Notes: generated by a model not told the origin, from the sequence alone. DNA of 64,000 nt from Dillenia suffruticosa (GCA_033439265.1 JAVTVX010000012.1:35280261-35344260); one strand, 5' to 3'; shown: positions 12,468 through 24,927, counted from the stretch's first letter. Translations and numbers: made by a program.

Positions 12468-15400
12468 ATGTCTTCCCCTCATTTCCTCTCTCCCCTCCCC
12501 ACCGCCACTACGCTTTCCTCTCACTCTCTCTCTCTTCCGGCCAAATTCTTCGTCTTCAGCCCTAGAACCATCAAACCCCTCCAATTCATTTCTCGCTCTT
12601 CTCCAGGACCCCTCCAATTCACGGAGAGAGAATTACTTCTATCAATCGCTGAGTCCAATGGCGCTCAAGACAAGAGTCTTCCGTGCGTTAGGTCTTACGA
12701 GAACAACTTGGCTCGCCTGAGTGTAGCCGGCGTCGTCGTCTACGAGCAGGCTCTGACGGCAGCTGCGGCAGATGGCGGTGAAGTCGCCGACGAGCACATT
12801 GATTCCGGCATGGAGACGATGGTTATTGAAACCCTTTTTCCTGGGAATTCGGATAAGCATAGCACGGTCTCCACTAGACTGGTCAGTTTCATTTTCTAGG
12901 GTTTTGACCGTTGTTTCTGTTTTTGAAGGTCTGACCGAGGCAATAAAATTAGAAATTGGCGAAAATCCCCCTGATTTTTTATTAAATTATATAGATTTCA
13001 AAAGTTATTGTTTGCCCCCTAAAAAATTATGGCTTATTGAAATTGTAATCTCAAATGTACTTGTATTTTTCCCTCTGATATAAATTTCTGGCTTCGGATT
13101 GGATTGTGTTGTTGTTGATGGCATTTTGGTCTCTAAGGTGTTAACAATTGAAGACGTGTTAATATACTTGTTTGGATAGAGTAATGCTAGAGGTATCCGC
13201 AAGGTGAATGACCAAACATACCAATTATAAAGTGGTACAATTTCATTAATTGAAGAATAAGGTGAGAGAGACTAAATAGTCTGAAAACCAAATGGACCCA
13301 TCCGGTACTATGTGACAGCCCACTGCAATATGTTTTTATTTTATTTTTTGCTTGGTTTGAATGCTATTTTGACTGTTTCAAAGTCAATCAAGCTTGAAAA
13401 GTTTTGATTGTTTGCTGATATGGACCATCATGTGTGATTTGATCTATTTGGTTCATGTCTCATTTAGTCCATGTAGCATTACTCTTAACTGAATCTAATT
13501 TGTTACTATTTTGTCTTTGACATCTTTGTGTACATATTTTGCTCGAATATATATGAATTTATCATAGCCAAAATATTCATGTGGATGTCGACTAATAGCT
13601 GGCAAAGACTCTAAGAAGTGTGGTTAGATGCCAAACTTCTATTCTTGTCTGCAACAGGGTTTAGGGATGTATGAGTGGGGAAGAGCCACTGCTTATCGTG
13701 CAAAATCTATGGACTCAAGAAGGAAAGCTCAAATTCTATATAGGGTTCATTAACCAATAAAATTATACATTCTGGTTCCAATGATTAGAAGAAAAAACTT
13801 TCAATCCCTTATATTTTCCTTGGGGAAGATAACAATAGGGTAAGTGTCTAATTAAAAAAAAAAAATAATGTATGAAATCATAAGGTCGTGGTTGGTTACC
13901 CTTCAAAGCTCACAACAACTTATTTGCTTATTGCATCACTTTGTGAAGTGTTCTGTGTCAGTCTTTGCAAAAAGAATATATGGAGTCAATTATGAGAACT
14001 AGTTTATTCAGGAGTTAGATGTAGCTAATTGTATTAGCAGAAGATAAGTATTTTTAGAATTTCTTTTCTTTCAGGCTATTCATACTTTGTGTAAATTTCC
14101 TTTTCTTGTTCTTGTCATTGGTTGTTAAATATTACAAAATTTTCTGTCCTTCCAGTTTTTACCAGCCAGAAAAGTCAAAGAAAAGGCCAAGAAGCTTAGA
14201 AGTTCTCTTACTGATGATATGATGGCCAATACCACTGCTAGTAATATACTTGCTATGACATTTAGGCAAGTAGTTTTGCAACAGCTTTGGAACTTTGAAT
14301 TGGCTGTGTTTACACCTGGAACTGAAAGGAACATGAAGAACCTTGAAAATCTAAGAGAGGTAAAATAATGTTTTATATTTGAATTTTCTTTTCCTATGCA
14401 ATTTTATTCTTGATTACTTTGTCATAATATTACACAATATATCTGTCATGCAGGTCGCTCACCATACTGATAGGTTCAGTTCTCTTTTGCCTTTCCTCTG
14501 AGCAGGTCTCCACATCTTTCATCCTCAGCTCCTCCGATCATCAGGTCATTTCTGTGCTTGCTGAAGCCGTATGCATTGCTGCTCTTGAAAGCACGGAGAG
14601 ACTTTTTCTTGATAATTTATTGAGCCATTCTTCACTTTCTTTCTTCAAATGGTTTAAGAAGCCAAAGAGAATTACATCAAAAGATTCCTCTGTTGTTATA
14701 TCTGTATTATTCGAGGATGATGTGGTGGAAAATGCCAGGAATCTGCTAGAGACCTTTAAATCAATGAAGAAAAGCTACAAGAGTAGAAAATCAAATGAAA
14801 GACACCATTGGTGGGTACCTTCAACATATGCTAAGTTGGAAAAGATTGGTGGTCCAGAGTTCAGTTCTTGGACAGCAGAGTATGTACCTGCTTACAGGCT
14901 GCAAATTGATGGAAACAAATATAAGAATTTAAAGTTTGAAGGCTGGAAACAATCTGCAGACAATAGGTGGGAAGTTATTCTGACCCACTCACAAATGGTA
15001 CTTTGTTCTCTCCTTTTACTATGAGCTTTGAGTCCCAGCATGAGATGTGAATCCCTTGATTCTGGTGCTGATCCATTGATATCTTTTTGAGTTCAAGCAG
15101 TTCTTGTTGCATTTATGGCTATTCTTTGTTTCACCTAGTGCTAATTGTTGCTCTTTGCTCATGGAGTTAAGGAATTTTTATTAGATGCAGAGCTTCTTAG
15201 TATCATATTCAAAGTTGGTCATGTGTATGGTTTTCTTCAGTATGCAGTTCTATTTTGGTTGCATACGACTGAATGATCCCACATACAATAACCCTATGCT
15301 TTTTTTGAGGCTCTTTAGAATCTATAATTTTTCTTTTTGGGTAAGTGTTGGGATGCTGTGAATCTTACATAGTTTAACTTGTTCTCAATTATAAGCTTTG

Positions 15401-17093
15401 TGCATGAATGCGGAGTGATAAACACGTGCTTCTGTCCGGCATTACAAGCTAATTTACTGCATATTGACATTATTTCCTGTAGGAAAACTCTATTTGTTGG
15501 CACAAACTGATTTCAAAGATTCGCAGGTTGGATTGGCTGGCATTCTGGACATGTATTTTGAAGATCTGTACACCCTTCCAGATAAAAATTTGTCATGTGG
15601 CATTCAATCAAACTATTCTAAATTATTGAAGAATAAGGTAATCAAATTCATCTCTTAGTTACGATTTTCAAAATCAACCATGGATTTTTGTTCATTTCAA
15701 TCGTCTCTTATGCTTCCAGCATAAATCCTGAATCAACTTGTAGTAACATTTTGATACAGTCAGTTCCCCCTCCTTCCCTTTGCTGGTTTCCTTTTCTATC
15801 TCTCAGTTGGAGTTCTGTGCTTCTTCCATGGGTGTCACATAATTGCTGTTTGATTGCTGTCATTGTTTGTGGAAGTTTAGCTAAGGCTGGTTATTGTTCT
15901 TTTCTCACAGAGAAGTAATTCATTACCGAGAATGCTTTCCATAACTATAGCAAGTGGATTCTTTCTTGTGAGCATCAGTGTTTTGGGTCAATTTTGCATG
16001 CCTTATCTGGACAAAGGAAGAAAGCACCATGAGCAACATTCTTCTGTTTCACTGCTGAAGTTTGAGATTGAGCAGGATCAGTCTTTAGAGGCAACTGAGG
16101 TATGCAAATCAACAGAAGTCTGTGCCTTTCTAATATATCTTCACTTCAGAAGGTATATCTTAATCTGTTTGTTCACTTAATATTGTTGCTCTTTAGGGGC
16201 AGTCAGAAGCTTTTTGCGTCTCAATTGTCAGGAGGATCAAGGATGCCTTTGCCTGGTCTGGTGAAATCATTACAGAAACAGGTAATGCTGCCTGGGTTGG
16301 GAAACTGCCAATCTACTTGAGGAGTGGAGGCAAAGTCGATTCAGAGGAGAGTGATGAGGACATAATTAAATCTGCACAAGATATTGCCAGTTTTCAGGTA
16401 TCTCTACCATTTAAGTGGTCCTTGCTGAACTATTTTCTTCTTCCTGGTTGTAGTAATGGCAAGTTATCAAGGATAGCTTCAAAGTTTTGGTATTTTAAAA
16501 AAAAAAGGTACAAGCTGAATAAGAGTTTGATTTTGTGGCCTGTAGTGGGCCTGGTTCAAAGTGAAGGTCTTATCCTTAACTTAAGATTATCACCCAAGGT
16601 CAACATAGGCCGGTCATAAATTAATTTAGAATGCATAAAGCAGAGAGGGAGAGGGAGAGTTGATCTTTTTATGGGAAGCTACGCCATCATTTTGCCTCCA
16701 ATCTCTCTCTAACCACCCCCCCAAAAGGGTACTGAACTATTTACTGATTCAAGCAAGAAACTATTCAGGTGGTTTTATCTTCTAGTGGTGAGGTTGTTGG
16801 CTTCCAACCGTTGAGCTGCATAGCTGTTAATCATTGGGCAGCAAATCCTATTGCAAAGGAATTGTATGGAGCGAAACGCCTTTCACCTGGTAATTGTTTC
16901 TCCGACTTCATTTATTATCTTTTGTGCTCAAATTGCTGCAGAATGTATCATATTTAGTCATTTGGACTTCTATCAATCAGGTTTGTTAGAGCCCCAGCTG
17001 AAGATTCACAATCCAGGCAAGGTTGTAGTATTAGAGCTGTTGATGTCGGTAAATCCAGATGCTCAATTTGCTTTGGCTCGGAGAATCAAATAG
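12468..17093 (+). CDS. Conserved plant membrane protein, predicted organelle-targeted, function unknown
   Basis: Eight exons join in frame to 614 residues: 12468-12881, 14156-14359, 14506-14997, 15527-15637, 15911-16099, 16197-16397, 16769-16889 and 16981-17093. The first 60 residues are rich in Ser, Thr, Pro and Arg with few acidic residues, like a plastid or mitochondrial transit peptide. One strongly hydrophobic segment at about residues 415-435 (ITIASGFFLVSISVLG) looks like a membrane span. Other parts are soluble-looking, with a conserved-looking C-terminus around NHWAANPIAKELYG and VVVLELLMSVNPDAQFALAR. I do not recognise the family. An alternative acceptor for exon 3 at 14453 would bring an in-frame TGA. 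Two oddities are reported separately: the stop TAG at 17091 is followed, in the same frame across a good intron, by a coding-like exon at 17680-17746. The exon 3/4 junction (ends 14997, restarts 15527) is the least certain. Confidence 0.75.
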
Positions 17094-17679
17094 TATGTGG
17101 GTTGCAGGTATACCTAGTTCTAGAACAATTAGCTTATGAACACAATGGTATATAGCTATGCCAAATGATCAAATAGTTCTAGAAGAGATTATGTCTTGCT
17201 TGACACTTAGGTTGTATGAAAATTTTTGGATGTTTCATTTTCTGCTTTACTTGTAGTGCTATTTATTTGTTTCATAGCATATGATCATTTAATTGTTATT
17301 GAACACAGCTTGTGAAAATATAGTTGGATTATTTTGGCAATGCAAAGTTATGAATGGTTTGTGTACTTTTCCAAATTAGAGGTCTCTTTACTGCTGTATT
17401 TTGTTTAATATTTCTTCTCTCTTGCATGCTTCTTTCTATTAAGTTTTCTTTTTTTTGGGGGGGGGGGTCTCGGTTCTATGTACTGAGGTTGAACGGGTGA
17501 TTTGACAGTTTTTCTCCATCCAAAGATTAATTATTTTCTTTAAGAAATAACTGCTGTAGTATTCTGTGTTTTTATTTTTTATTTTTTATAAATAATATCC
17601 CGCATCTGATGCATTGATGCAAGTGCTGTAGGATTTATTAGTTGATTTGCTTTTGTGTTCTTTGTGTGTTTATGGCTAG

Positions 17680-17746
17680 GCCACGTCCAGCATTCCCAAA
17701 ATCAGTGCATTTAGATAGGTACTGGGAGGCTCTCCTTAAATACTGA
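17680..17746 (+). other. Coding-like terminal exon downstream of the 12.5-kb gene's stop
   Basis: After an acceptor TATGGCTAG this segment reads PRPAFPKSVHLDRYWEALLK-Y and then TGA. If the preceding exon extended to a strong donor at 17107 (TTGCAG/GTATAC), it would enter this exon in exactly the right phase, but the in-frame TAG at 17091-17093 lies between. It may be the ancestral or alternative C-terminus of the 12.5-kb gene. Confidence 0.45.
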
Positions 17747-17899
17747 TCTGCTAGTATAAGTTTCAAAATGAAATTTCTGTCGGTTTTCCCGTGAAAAGAT
17801 GGTTTATATAACCTGCTAGAAATGTGAGCATGTTTTGTCTGTTATTTTGTGAGAACTAAGCCCTTTTTGTAACTTTAACAGATTGGTTTACCACGGAAG

Positions 17900-19270
17900 A
17901 TGGCCATGAAAACCCTTCACATAGCAATGTATCCATGGTTTGCTTTAGGTCATCTCACTTCGTTTCTTCACCTCTCAAACAAACTTGCAGAGAGAGGTCA
18001 TAAAATTTCCTTCTTCATACCTGCCAAAACACAGTCCAGGTTAGAGCATTTCAATCACCACCCAACTCTCATAACCTTTGTGTCTGTCACTTTTCCGCAA
18101 GTTGAAGATCTCCCACCGGGCACCGAGACGACGAGTGATATTCCTTATTCGTTGCAGCCCCTTTTAGTGACTGCAATGGATCAAACAAAACCTTTCATTG
18201 AAGCTTCTTTGTGTGATCTCAAACCCCACTGGGTGTTCTTTGATTTTGCTCACTGGTTGCCATCATTGGCCCATGGATTAGGAGTCAAGTCCTTACATTA
18301 TTGCACAATTAGCCCTGCGGCTTTAGGTTATTTGATGTCCCCTGCAAGAAAGTTAGATGAAATAGGGTTAACAGCTGCAGAACTTTTGGTTCCTCCTCCC
18401 GGTTTCCCTCCTTCGTGCATTAAGCTCCATGCATATGAAGCACGTGACTTGGCTGGTGCAACCGTAAAAGTGTATGGTAGTGGTCTGACACTGATGGAGC
18501 GGACATTGGCATCATTGCAGGAGTGTGATGCCCTTGGATTCAAGACTTGTAGAGAGATTGAAGGACCTTACTGTGATTATCTTGAGAATCAGTTTCAGAA
18601 GAAGGTGATTCTGGCAGGTCCCGTTGTACCTGAACTACCTAGTTCTTCCCTAGAAGAGACATGGGCTATGTGGCTCGAAAACTTTGAGCCTAAAACTGTT
18701 GTTTTCTGTGCATTTGGAAGTGAGTGTGTTCTGGAGAAGGACCAGTTTCAAGAACTGGTCTTAGGATTAGAGCTTACAGGTTTTCCTTTCTTTGTGGCAT
18801 TGAAAACACCATTTGGAGCAGAGACAATCCAATCAGCATTGCCTGAAAGTTTTAGAGAGAGGATAATAGATAAAGGAGTTGTTCATGGAGGGTGGGTTCA
18901 GCAGCAATTGATCTTGCAACACCCATCTGTGGGGTGCTTTGTTACTCACTGTGGGTCTGGGTCCTTATCCGAGGCCATGGTGAATGAGTGTCAACTTGTG
19001 CTGCTCCCACATTACGGTGATCAGATGATCAATGCTAGGCTGATGAGTGGAGAGTTGAAAGTAGGGGTGGAGGTTGAGAGGGGAGAAGAAGATGGGTTGT
19101 TTACAAAAGAGAGTGTCTGTAAGGCAATAAAGTCAGTTATGGATGACAATGACAAAGGTAAAGAGGTGAGGATCAACCATGCTAAGTGGAGAGAGTTCTT
19201 TTTAAGTGAGGGGCTTGAAAGAAGATATGTTGATGATTTTGTTCACCAGCTGCAAACTCTGTTGGGTTGA
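17900..19270 (+). CDS. UGT79B: UDP-glycosyltransferase, UGT79 type (flavonoid glycoside glycosyltransferase-like)
   Basis: Intronless 456-residue GT1 enzyme, normal length for the family. The N-terminal acceptor domain has the catalytic histidine in FALGHLTSF (His18) and the partner aspartate in WVFFDFAHW (Asp115). The PSPG donor-binding box runs from Trp332 to Gln375 (GWVQQQLILQHPSVGCFVTH, then CGSGSLSEA ... HYGDQ). HCGSGS in place of HCGWNS is typical of the UGT79/UGT91 branch, whose members usually add a second sugar to flavonoid or anthocyanin glycosides or act on terpenoids; the terminal Gln fits UDP-glucose or a related donor. Substrate cannot be told from sequence. The enzyme should be cytosolic: no signal peptide. 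The start is only 806 bp after the upstream gene's stop, and an acceptor-like TTTAACAG lies 19 bp before the ATG, so a spliced leader is possible. Confidence 0.92.
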   Translation: MAMKTLHIAMYPWFALGHLTSFLHLSNKLAERGHKISFFIPAKTQSRLEHFNHHPTLITFVSVTFPQVEDLPPGTETTSDIPYSLQPLLVTAMDQTKPFIEASLCDLKPHWVFFDFAHWLPSLAHGLGVKSLHYCTISPAALGYLMSPARKLDEIGLTAAELLVPPPGFPPSCIKLHAYEARDLAGATVKVYGSGLTLMERTLASLQECDALGFKTCREIEGPYCDYLENQFQKKVILAGPVVPELPSSSLEETWAMWLENFEPKTVVFCAFGSECVLEKDQFQELVLGLELTGFPFFVALKTPFGAETIQSALPESFRERIIDKGVVHGGWVQQQLILQHPSVGCFVTHCGSGSLSEAMVNECQLVLLPHYGDQMINARLMSGELKVGVEVERGEEDGLFTKESVCKAIKSVMDDNDKGKEVRINHAKWREFFLSEGLERRYVDDFVHQLQTLLG

Positions 19271-21058
19271 GATTTTTTTTCCAACTTTAGTATAGTCTTT
19301 AGCTTCATTAAGGTTGTTTGATGGAGATGTTGGATTATGTGTTCTTAGATTGTCGATCACATCTTTTCTTGTGTCCTTAATATTGTTGGAAGAATAAGTG
19401 TTTTCTTGAAACCTTTTTATTCTTAATTCATAGTGATTAAACTGTATAAGTAAGGCTTTTATCTTTGTTCCTCTAATAACCCCCTTCCATCTCCAAAAAG
19501 TTTTTTGAACCGTGTTGTGGATGTTAGTTGAGAGCTTTTAATCTGGTTAGGGTTTCATATAGGTGAAAGAATGTTAAAGGGTTTTTTTTTTTTTTCATCA
19601 CTGGTATTTAGAATCATGTCTAACTAATTCGATTCAAAATCTGTAGAGATTTTATTAGGGAATAGTTTTCTAGTGTAATTTTTTTTTTCTTAAATTTTGA
19701 ATCCTAATGAACTTAATATTTTATTTTATTAGTTCCACCGTATGTCGGTAAAGTTAAAGGCTCATGACATTATTGGACAACATTAAATTTGTCTTATCTT
19801 CATAAACGAGACGGAAGCAACTGCGTGCACACGAGGTATTCATGATAGCAAAGCATATGGTGCCCTGGCAGCAATACTCTACCACCTTTTCTCTTGTGAA
19901 GCTTCACGGAGTTCAAGCACCCTTCATAATCGTCTGTGATTTTTGTCAAAGCTTACATCAGGTGCATGAGAATCACTTTAATCACAAGACAAGGTTCATT
20001 GAAGCGACCTGTTTAAACAATGGTCCATGGCTTGGCTCGTTACGAAGCCATAAGAGGAGCATGAACCCTTTTTGAAGCTCTTCTTGAAAATGAGTGGATG
20101 TTGAATTAATAAAAGGTTTGGTTTGTTTATGACTGGTTAGTGTTCATCGGGCTGAAGACAATCCGAGTGTGTGCTTTGTAACTTGGAAGGAAGGTAGGGT
20201 TCGGGTTTGTTACGACCACACGGTAACCTTTTATAGATTAATCAAATGAATCAAATCTTATGTAAAGATTCATTTTATAAAATAATTAAAATTTTTAAAA
20301 TTTGAATATGAGAATATGAGAATACTTTTCTAATTAATTTTAAAAAATTAAAATAGATTATCACATAAGATTATATTAATCTGATTTTTTACCAAGTGAA
20401 GGAGTCCAACCTCAGCCTTTTGCATGAGTTTGTTTGGAAGGGTGAGAGCATATTTGTGTGAAGGACAGAAAAACCGATTCATAATTAAAAGTAATAACTC
20501 TTGATGTCTCAAGTTTTTAAAAATATAAAATATGATATTGTTAATTCAGTCATTTTTTTAAAATTAAATTGTAGGTAAATTTTATTAAAAAAAAGATTTT
20601 AATGGAATTTGGGTCGTCATCGAACTTAGTCTGATCTATCATTCATGTTAAGTGGGTCAAGATCGAACCCCTTGGTGGATTAAGCTTCACCGGTTAAAAA
20701 ATAATGAGAGGGATAATTCCCAATCCATTACTTCAAAATTCAGGCCTAATCGAGTTGGATGTAATTAGGCCACCCCGGTCCGTGGACCTGACTGCTGGCC
20801 CCGGCGTTTCTTTCCCGCCAACATTGTGATTCCAACCGTTAGCCGTTGAACAACTGCTGGCGGATTATATTAGAAAATGCTCGAATCGACGGAAGCTAGA
20901 AAGAGGCACTGCACTCGGAGTCTCAGGAATCAGAATCGCAATCCTTAAAAGCCCCCCCAACCCCCCCTGTCCCCCCCCCCAAAAAAAAAATATTCTCTTC
21001 ATCTTCTCAGCTTCTTCTCTAAGCGAAGTTTCAATCTCAATTCCGTACAGGGACGACC
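19271..21058. other. Intergenic region, no gene recognised
   Basis: It begins with the UGT 3' flank. A GC-richer patch at about 19800-20220 has a 77-codon frame (19842-20075) without recognisable similarity. The rest is AT-rich until the leader of the next gene, where C and A homopolymer runs (20950-20990) precede the start codon. Confidence 0.45.
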
Positions 21059-23091
21059 ATGGGTAGGGGTAAAATGAAAAACAAGCCTACCGGTCGCCGC
21101 CAATTCTCCATGCCAGAAGAATTGGGTAAGTTCCTCACACAAACTCTCTCTCTCTCTCTCTCTCTTTCGATATTCATGAGAAAATAGAATATGAGCTCAC
21201 ATAATTTTCTCCAATTTTGGCATTTCCGTGGAGAAACTCGGTTAATAAGACCCAATTTATTCTGGGTTTTCTTTTTCTTCATTCATATTCAACCAACTTA
21301 GAAGGGTTCGAGGTTTCTACGTATTTGGGACACTTGCTAACATTATACATGCTTGTTTATCTCAGTTTCTGGTGCTTCTATGCGTTCTCGTACCTTTAAA
21401 CAGGTTAGCAAGGAAAAACAAGACTCTGATTATAGCTTCTGTTGTCTAGTTTTACGGTTCTTTTAAAGGTATTTTCTAATTCATGATGAAATGGACAAGA
21501 GTAGAAAGAAGAGGCTGAGGAAGAGGACAAGCATCAGTCTGAGGAAGAATCTGATGAAGAACCTGAAGCCGTGAGCTCCTATAGATTCTTCTTCTAGTGT
21601 ATGTGTGTGATTTTACATTTTGTTTGTTAATATGGTCAAAATATCTGTTGGCAGAAGAGGAAGGGAACACAAGGCATTATTGAGATTAAGAATCCAAACA
21701 TGGTAGTGAAACCGAGAAACTTGAAAGCCAAGGATGTTGATGTAAGTTCTCGGTTGTGCTTGATTTGTTCTTTTTGATGAATTGTTTAATTTTGGAAGTT
21801 GTAATTTTGAGAATGCTATTTGTTTTTGTAGGTCGAGAAAACAACTGAGCTTTCGAGACGTGAAAGGTTGGTCGAGTTGATTCAGGCTATGCTGTCTAGC
21901 ATAAGCACCTCGCCCCACTATTCTCAGTAGGGAATAGTGTAAGGGCGCCTTTTACTCCCCTTGAGGGGAATTTAGAGTGATACGGTCCTATTTTACTCAA
22001 CCAAAAAAAAAAAAAACCCATAACGATTTTCTACCTGACTATGCCTACCACTTAAGATGGCATCATGATGCATTGTTTTTGTTAGATTTGAAATTCTTTG
22101 ATGATAACATCATTGTGTTATCATTATTTGTTTTGAGTGTTCTATCTAACATTGCATTTTGAAATATTTAATCTACACATGGTTGTCATCCAGAGAAGAG
22201 ATTGAGAAGAAGAAAGCTCACGAACGGTATATGAGGCTTCAGGAGCAGGGAAAAACTGAACAGGCCAGGAAAGATTTAGGTAAGTAATTTCAATGTTTCT
22301 GCCTGTTGCCGTCCCCCACCACCTAATCAGTGCAGACTAGAGTTCGTGGGGGTAGCTCCAGTTTCCTGTTGAATGTCATGACTATATAATGTACATACAT
22401 ACATACATTGTGTGTGTGTGCGCGCACGCGCGTGCGTGTTTGTGTTTGTGTGTGAGATAGGTGAATAGAGTTTGAGAAAGTTACGAGAATTAGGTTTTGC
22501 TATTCTAGCTTCTCTATCGCTCACTTGCACATACCCTCTATCAGTCACTCTTCTGGTGCTGTAGCTCCCTCCTCACAGTTCATTGTCTCCCTCTCTCAGC
22601 CAACATCTTATCTCTTTCTTTTCTCTCTTTATTGGCTTCTGACAGAGCGATTGGCAATTATACGGCAACAAAGGGCAGCTGCTGCTCAAAAGAGAGAGGC
22701 AGAAAAAGCAGGTAACATAGTCATACTGCTACTACTTCATTGCCGCCTTATATGAAGTAAGTAAAGAATTTTTTGCACAAAGTAGTGTGGGAGGCCGTGA
22801 ATTTCATTGATGATTTCACGAGTATAAATACATAATGCTGTGCCAATTCCGGGATATTTTACAAAAATAAAGGAGAGAAAATAGGAATAGATGTTGATTA
22901 TATTGCCTCTGTTTGTCTCTTGATCGTTCATGTTCTATTGATTTTTGGTAGCATGGTCAACATGATTTCTTTCCTCTATGAATTCTGGAACATTTTCCTT
23001 AACAGTAAGCTCACCAATTTTTGCACCCTTGAACTGAAATTTCTTCTGCTTTTCAGCCAGAGAATTGAAGAAGGCTGAAATTCGCAAGTGA
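21059..23091 (+). CDS. 28-kDa heat- and acid-stable phosphoprotein homologue (PDGFA-associated protein 1, PDAP1)
   Basis: Eight short exons join in frame to 159 residues: 21059-21125, 21366-21403, 21505-21570, 21655-21741, 21832-21866, 22194-22279, 22646-22711 and 23057-23091. The N-terminus MGRGKMKNKPTGRRQFSMPE, the acidic stretch in exon 3, the core GTQGIIEIKNPNMVVKPRNL and the long charged helix with RREREEIEKKKAHERYMRLQ ... RLAIIRQQRAAAAQKREAEK are diagnostic of the PDAP1/HASPP28 family. It ends ELKKAEIRK. These are small, highly charged, conserved eukaryotic phosphoproteins, probably RNA- or translation-associated; the plant role is not well defined. Intron 1 has a CT tract (21144-21166), intron 5 a retroposon-like insertion, and intron 6 a long alternating purine-pyrimidine tract. 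Exon-by-exon phase agreement makes the model secure. Confidence 0.93.
21867..22016 (+). mobile_element. Retroposon-like insertion in intron 5 of the PDAP1 homologue
   Basis: Starting near the exon 5 donor, the sequence has a box-A-like GGTCGAGTTGATTCAGG, a palindromic ACTATTCTCAGTAGGGAATAGT-like stretch near 21917-21939, a segment CCCCTTGAGGGGAATTTAG similar to the head of the mini-SINE family, and ends with an A run at about 22002-22015. No target-site duplication was found, so it remains tentative. Confidence 0.35.
22392..22456. repeat. Alternating purine-pyrimidine tract (ACAT, TG, CG repeats)
   Basis: About 65 bp of nearly perfect purine-pyrimidine alternation: (ACAT)n, then (TG)n, then GCGCGCACGCGCGTGCGTG, then TTTGTG repeats. 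It lies in intron 6 of the PDAP1 homologue. Such sequence can adopt Z-DNA; the inner part is symmetric enough to form a small hairpin. Confidence 0.85.
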
Positions 23092-24775
23092 GCCTCCGAG
23101 CATGAGCGCCTCTGCTTATATCTTATATTATATTGTTTGAGTTATCTAATCATCATGAATGTGATTTGTGAAACTAAAACTGAGTTGAACACTCTCTATC
23201 ACTCCTTCCCAAATCCAACTGGGTCACTTTGAAACCGAGCCATGACAGGCATACTATGATTGTGCATTATATTTTTAATAAAATCTTCAATGCTATGGCA
23301 ATTGTTTGGCTTGTTAGGAGCATTCATCAGCAGGTTGATGTACAAAAGAGAACCGGGGTTAATAGGGAAGATCTGAATTGTTCTTGGGTCTCAAAGGAGA
23401 ATGCAGAAATGGCAGTGTCAACGGGTATTATCTTTGTTATTTTGGACCCATCATTTTTGGGGATGTGACTTATTAAAGTCATAGTCGATTAACTCAAATC
23501 TTCTAGGTATTTATTCATAATTAATTAGTGACCGGCATGTTAAAGATTTGGCTGAATTTATTCATTTAGATAAAGGAGTCCAGTTCAAATACAAGTTTTG
23601 TTTGTTTATTGATCTTAGTTGAGCTTCAATGAAGGGTTTAGCTTGTTTTAAACTCTGGTTAACTCGTTCAACTAACCAAATGAGCCGAGCTAGAACAAGA
23701 TTTTCCACTTCGTCTAAAAATGACACTAGGCTAGACCATGATGTCTTAGATTCATGACACATGCATGATACACAAAAAACTGGTTTTTTCTTATTTTAAT
23801 TTACCATTCAATTCCAAAAGTTTGATGATACATGTCCTATCAAGTTCATGCTTTATGGGATAAGTCGGGTGTCATGGGTTCAGATTTTCCCACAATTTAG
23901 ACATATATAACTTTTTTTGTTTCTATATTTGAATTTTATCCGATTAATCTGATTTTATATAATCCATTTTTGGGATTGACTCTCTCAAATCTTTTTTCAC
24001 TATTTTCAAGAATCAAAATCAAAACCTCTAATTAAGGAGGTAGATTACCTTGACTACTTGATTCAAAGGAGTTTATTACATTTTAGATATATATGATTCA
24101 TACTTGGATTCGATAATCAAAAATACTAGCAAAAGTATATTTGTTATGTTGTGTTTGAGTCTAAAGAGATTGAGCGACACAATTATAAGTAATCTGAATA
24201 AAGGAGCAATGAATAACTAAAGCCAACCATAAATTTTTATTAATTAATAAGATGAATTACAATTTGTGAGTAAGAGAAGTCTGGGTGAGTTTCCCCAAGA
24301 TGACTCTTGCTAAGAAGAATTCTATTGACTATGCCTGCAAAACCCCAAATTATCTCTTGCAGTGCTAATGTATTGAAGCTAAGTTTACATTGTCATTGGT
24401 TACGGATGCTGCTTTGCTTTAGCAATGCTCATAATGGTAAGTCTTTCTTTAGAAGAAGGCTATGGGCTGAGATGAAGTTCAATCAGCTATACGGTTGATG
24501 TTTTCTCAAGAGGAAACCGTGTGGCAACCATTCTTGGAAGATAGTGTTTTTTTTCCCTCTAAGTGGGAGTTTCCCCCAAAAAAAAAAAAAAAAAAAAAAT
24601 GCTACGAAAGAGTATATGGGGCATTCTTTTATTGATTTTGTTAGGTGGTACAATATTCTAATTTATTGAAAAAGAAAGAGCTCTTGGGGTTGAATTAGGA
24701 GGTCCTTTGCTCAATCTAAAATAGGGATCAAATTACAAATTTAGTCCCTAAATTATGTCTATTTTTTAGATAAGT

Positions 24776-24927
24776 CCTTATCTTCATAATGTCTACAAAA
24801 TGGTCATGAGCTTTTAACATCACACCAAACCAGTCCAGATAATGATAGGCAATGCCATGCGTTAACTCGGTATTTTATTTATTTTTTTTTAATTTGTGAC
24901 TATTTTGTAGACATTTTGAAGATGAGG
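24776..24927. repeat. 31-bp inverted repeat with 90-bp loop
   Basis: The left arm (24776-24806) and the reverse complement of the right arm (24897-24927) match at 28 of 31 positions, around the core TTTTGTAGACATT. It could be the remnant of a MITE or of two oppositely inserted repeats. No clear target-site duplication. Confidence 0.6.

Noticed and set aside
19842..20075. 77-codon plus-strand frame in a GC-richer patch
   Set aside because: No recognisable motif, no splice partners and composition is not clearly coding; left as intergenic.
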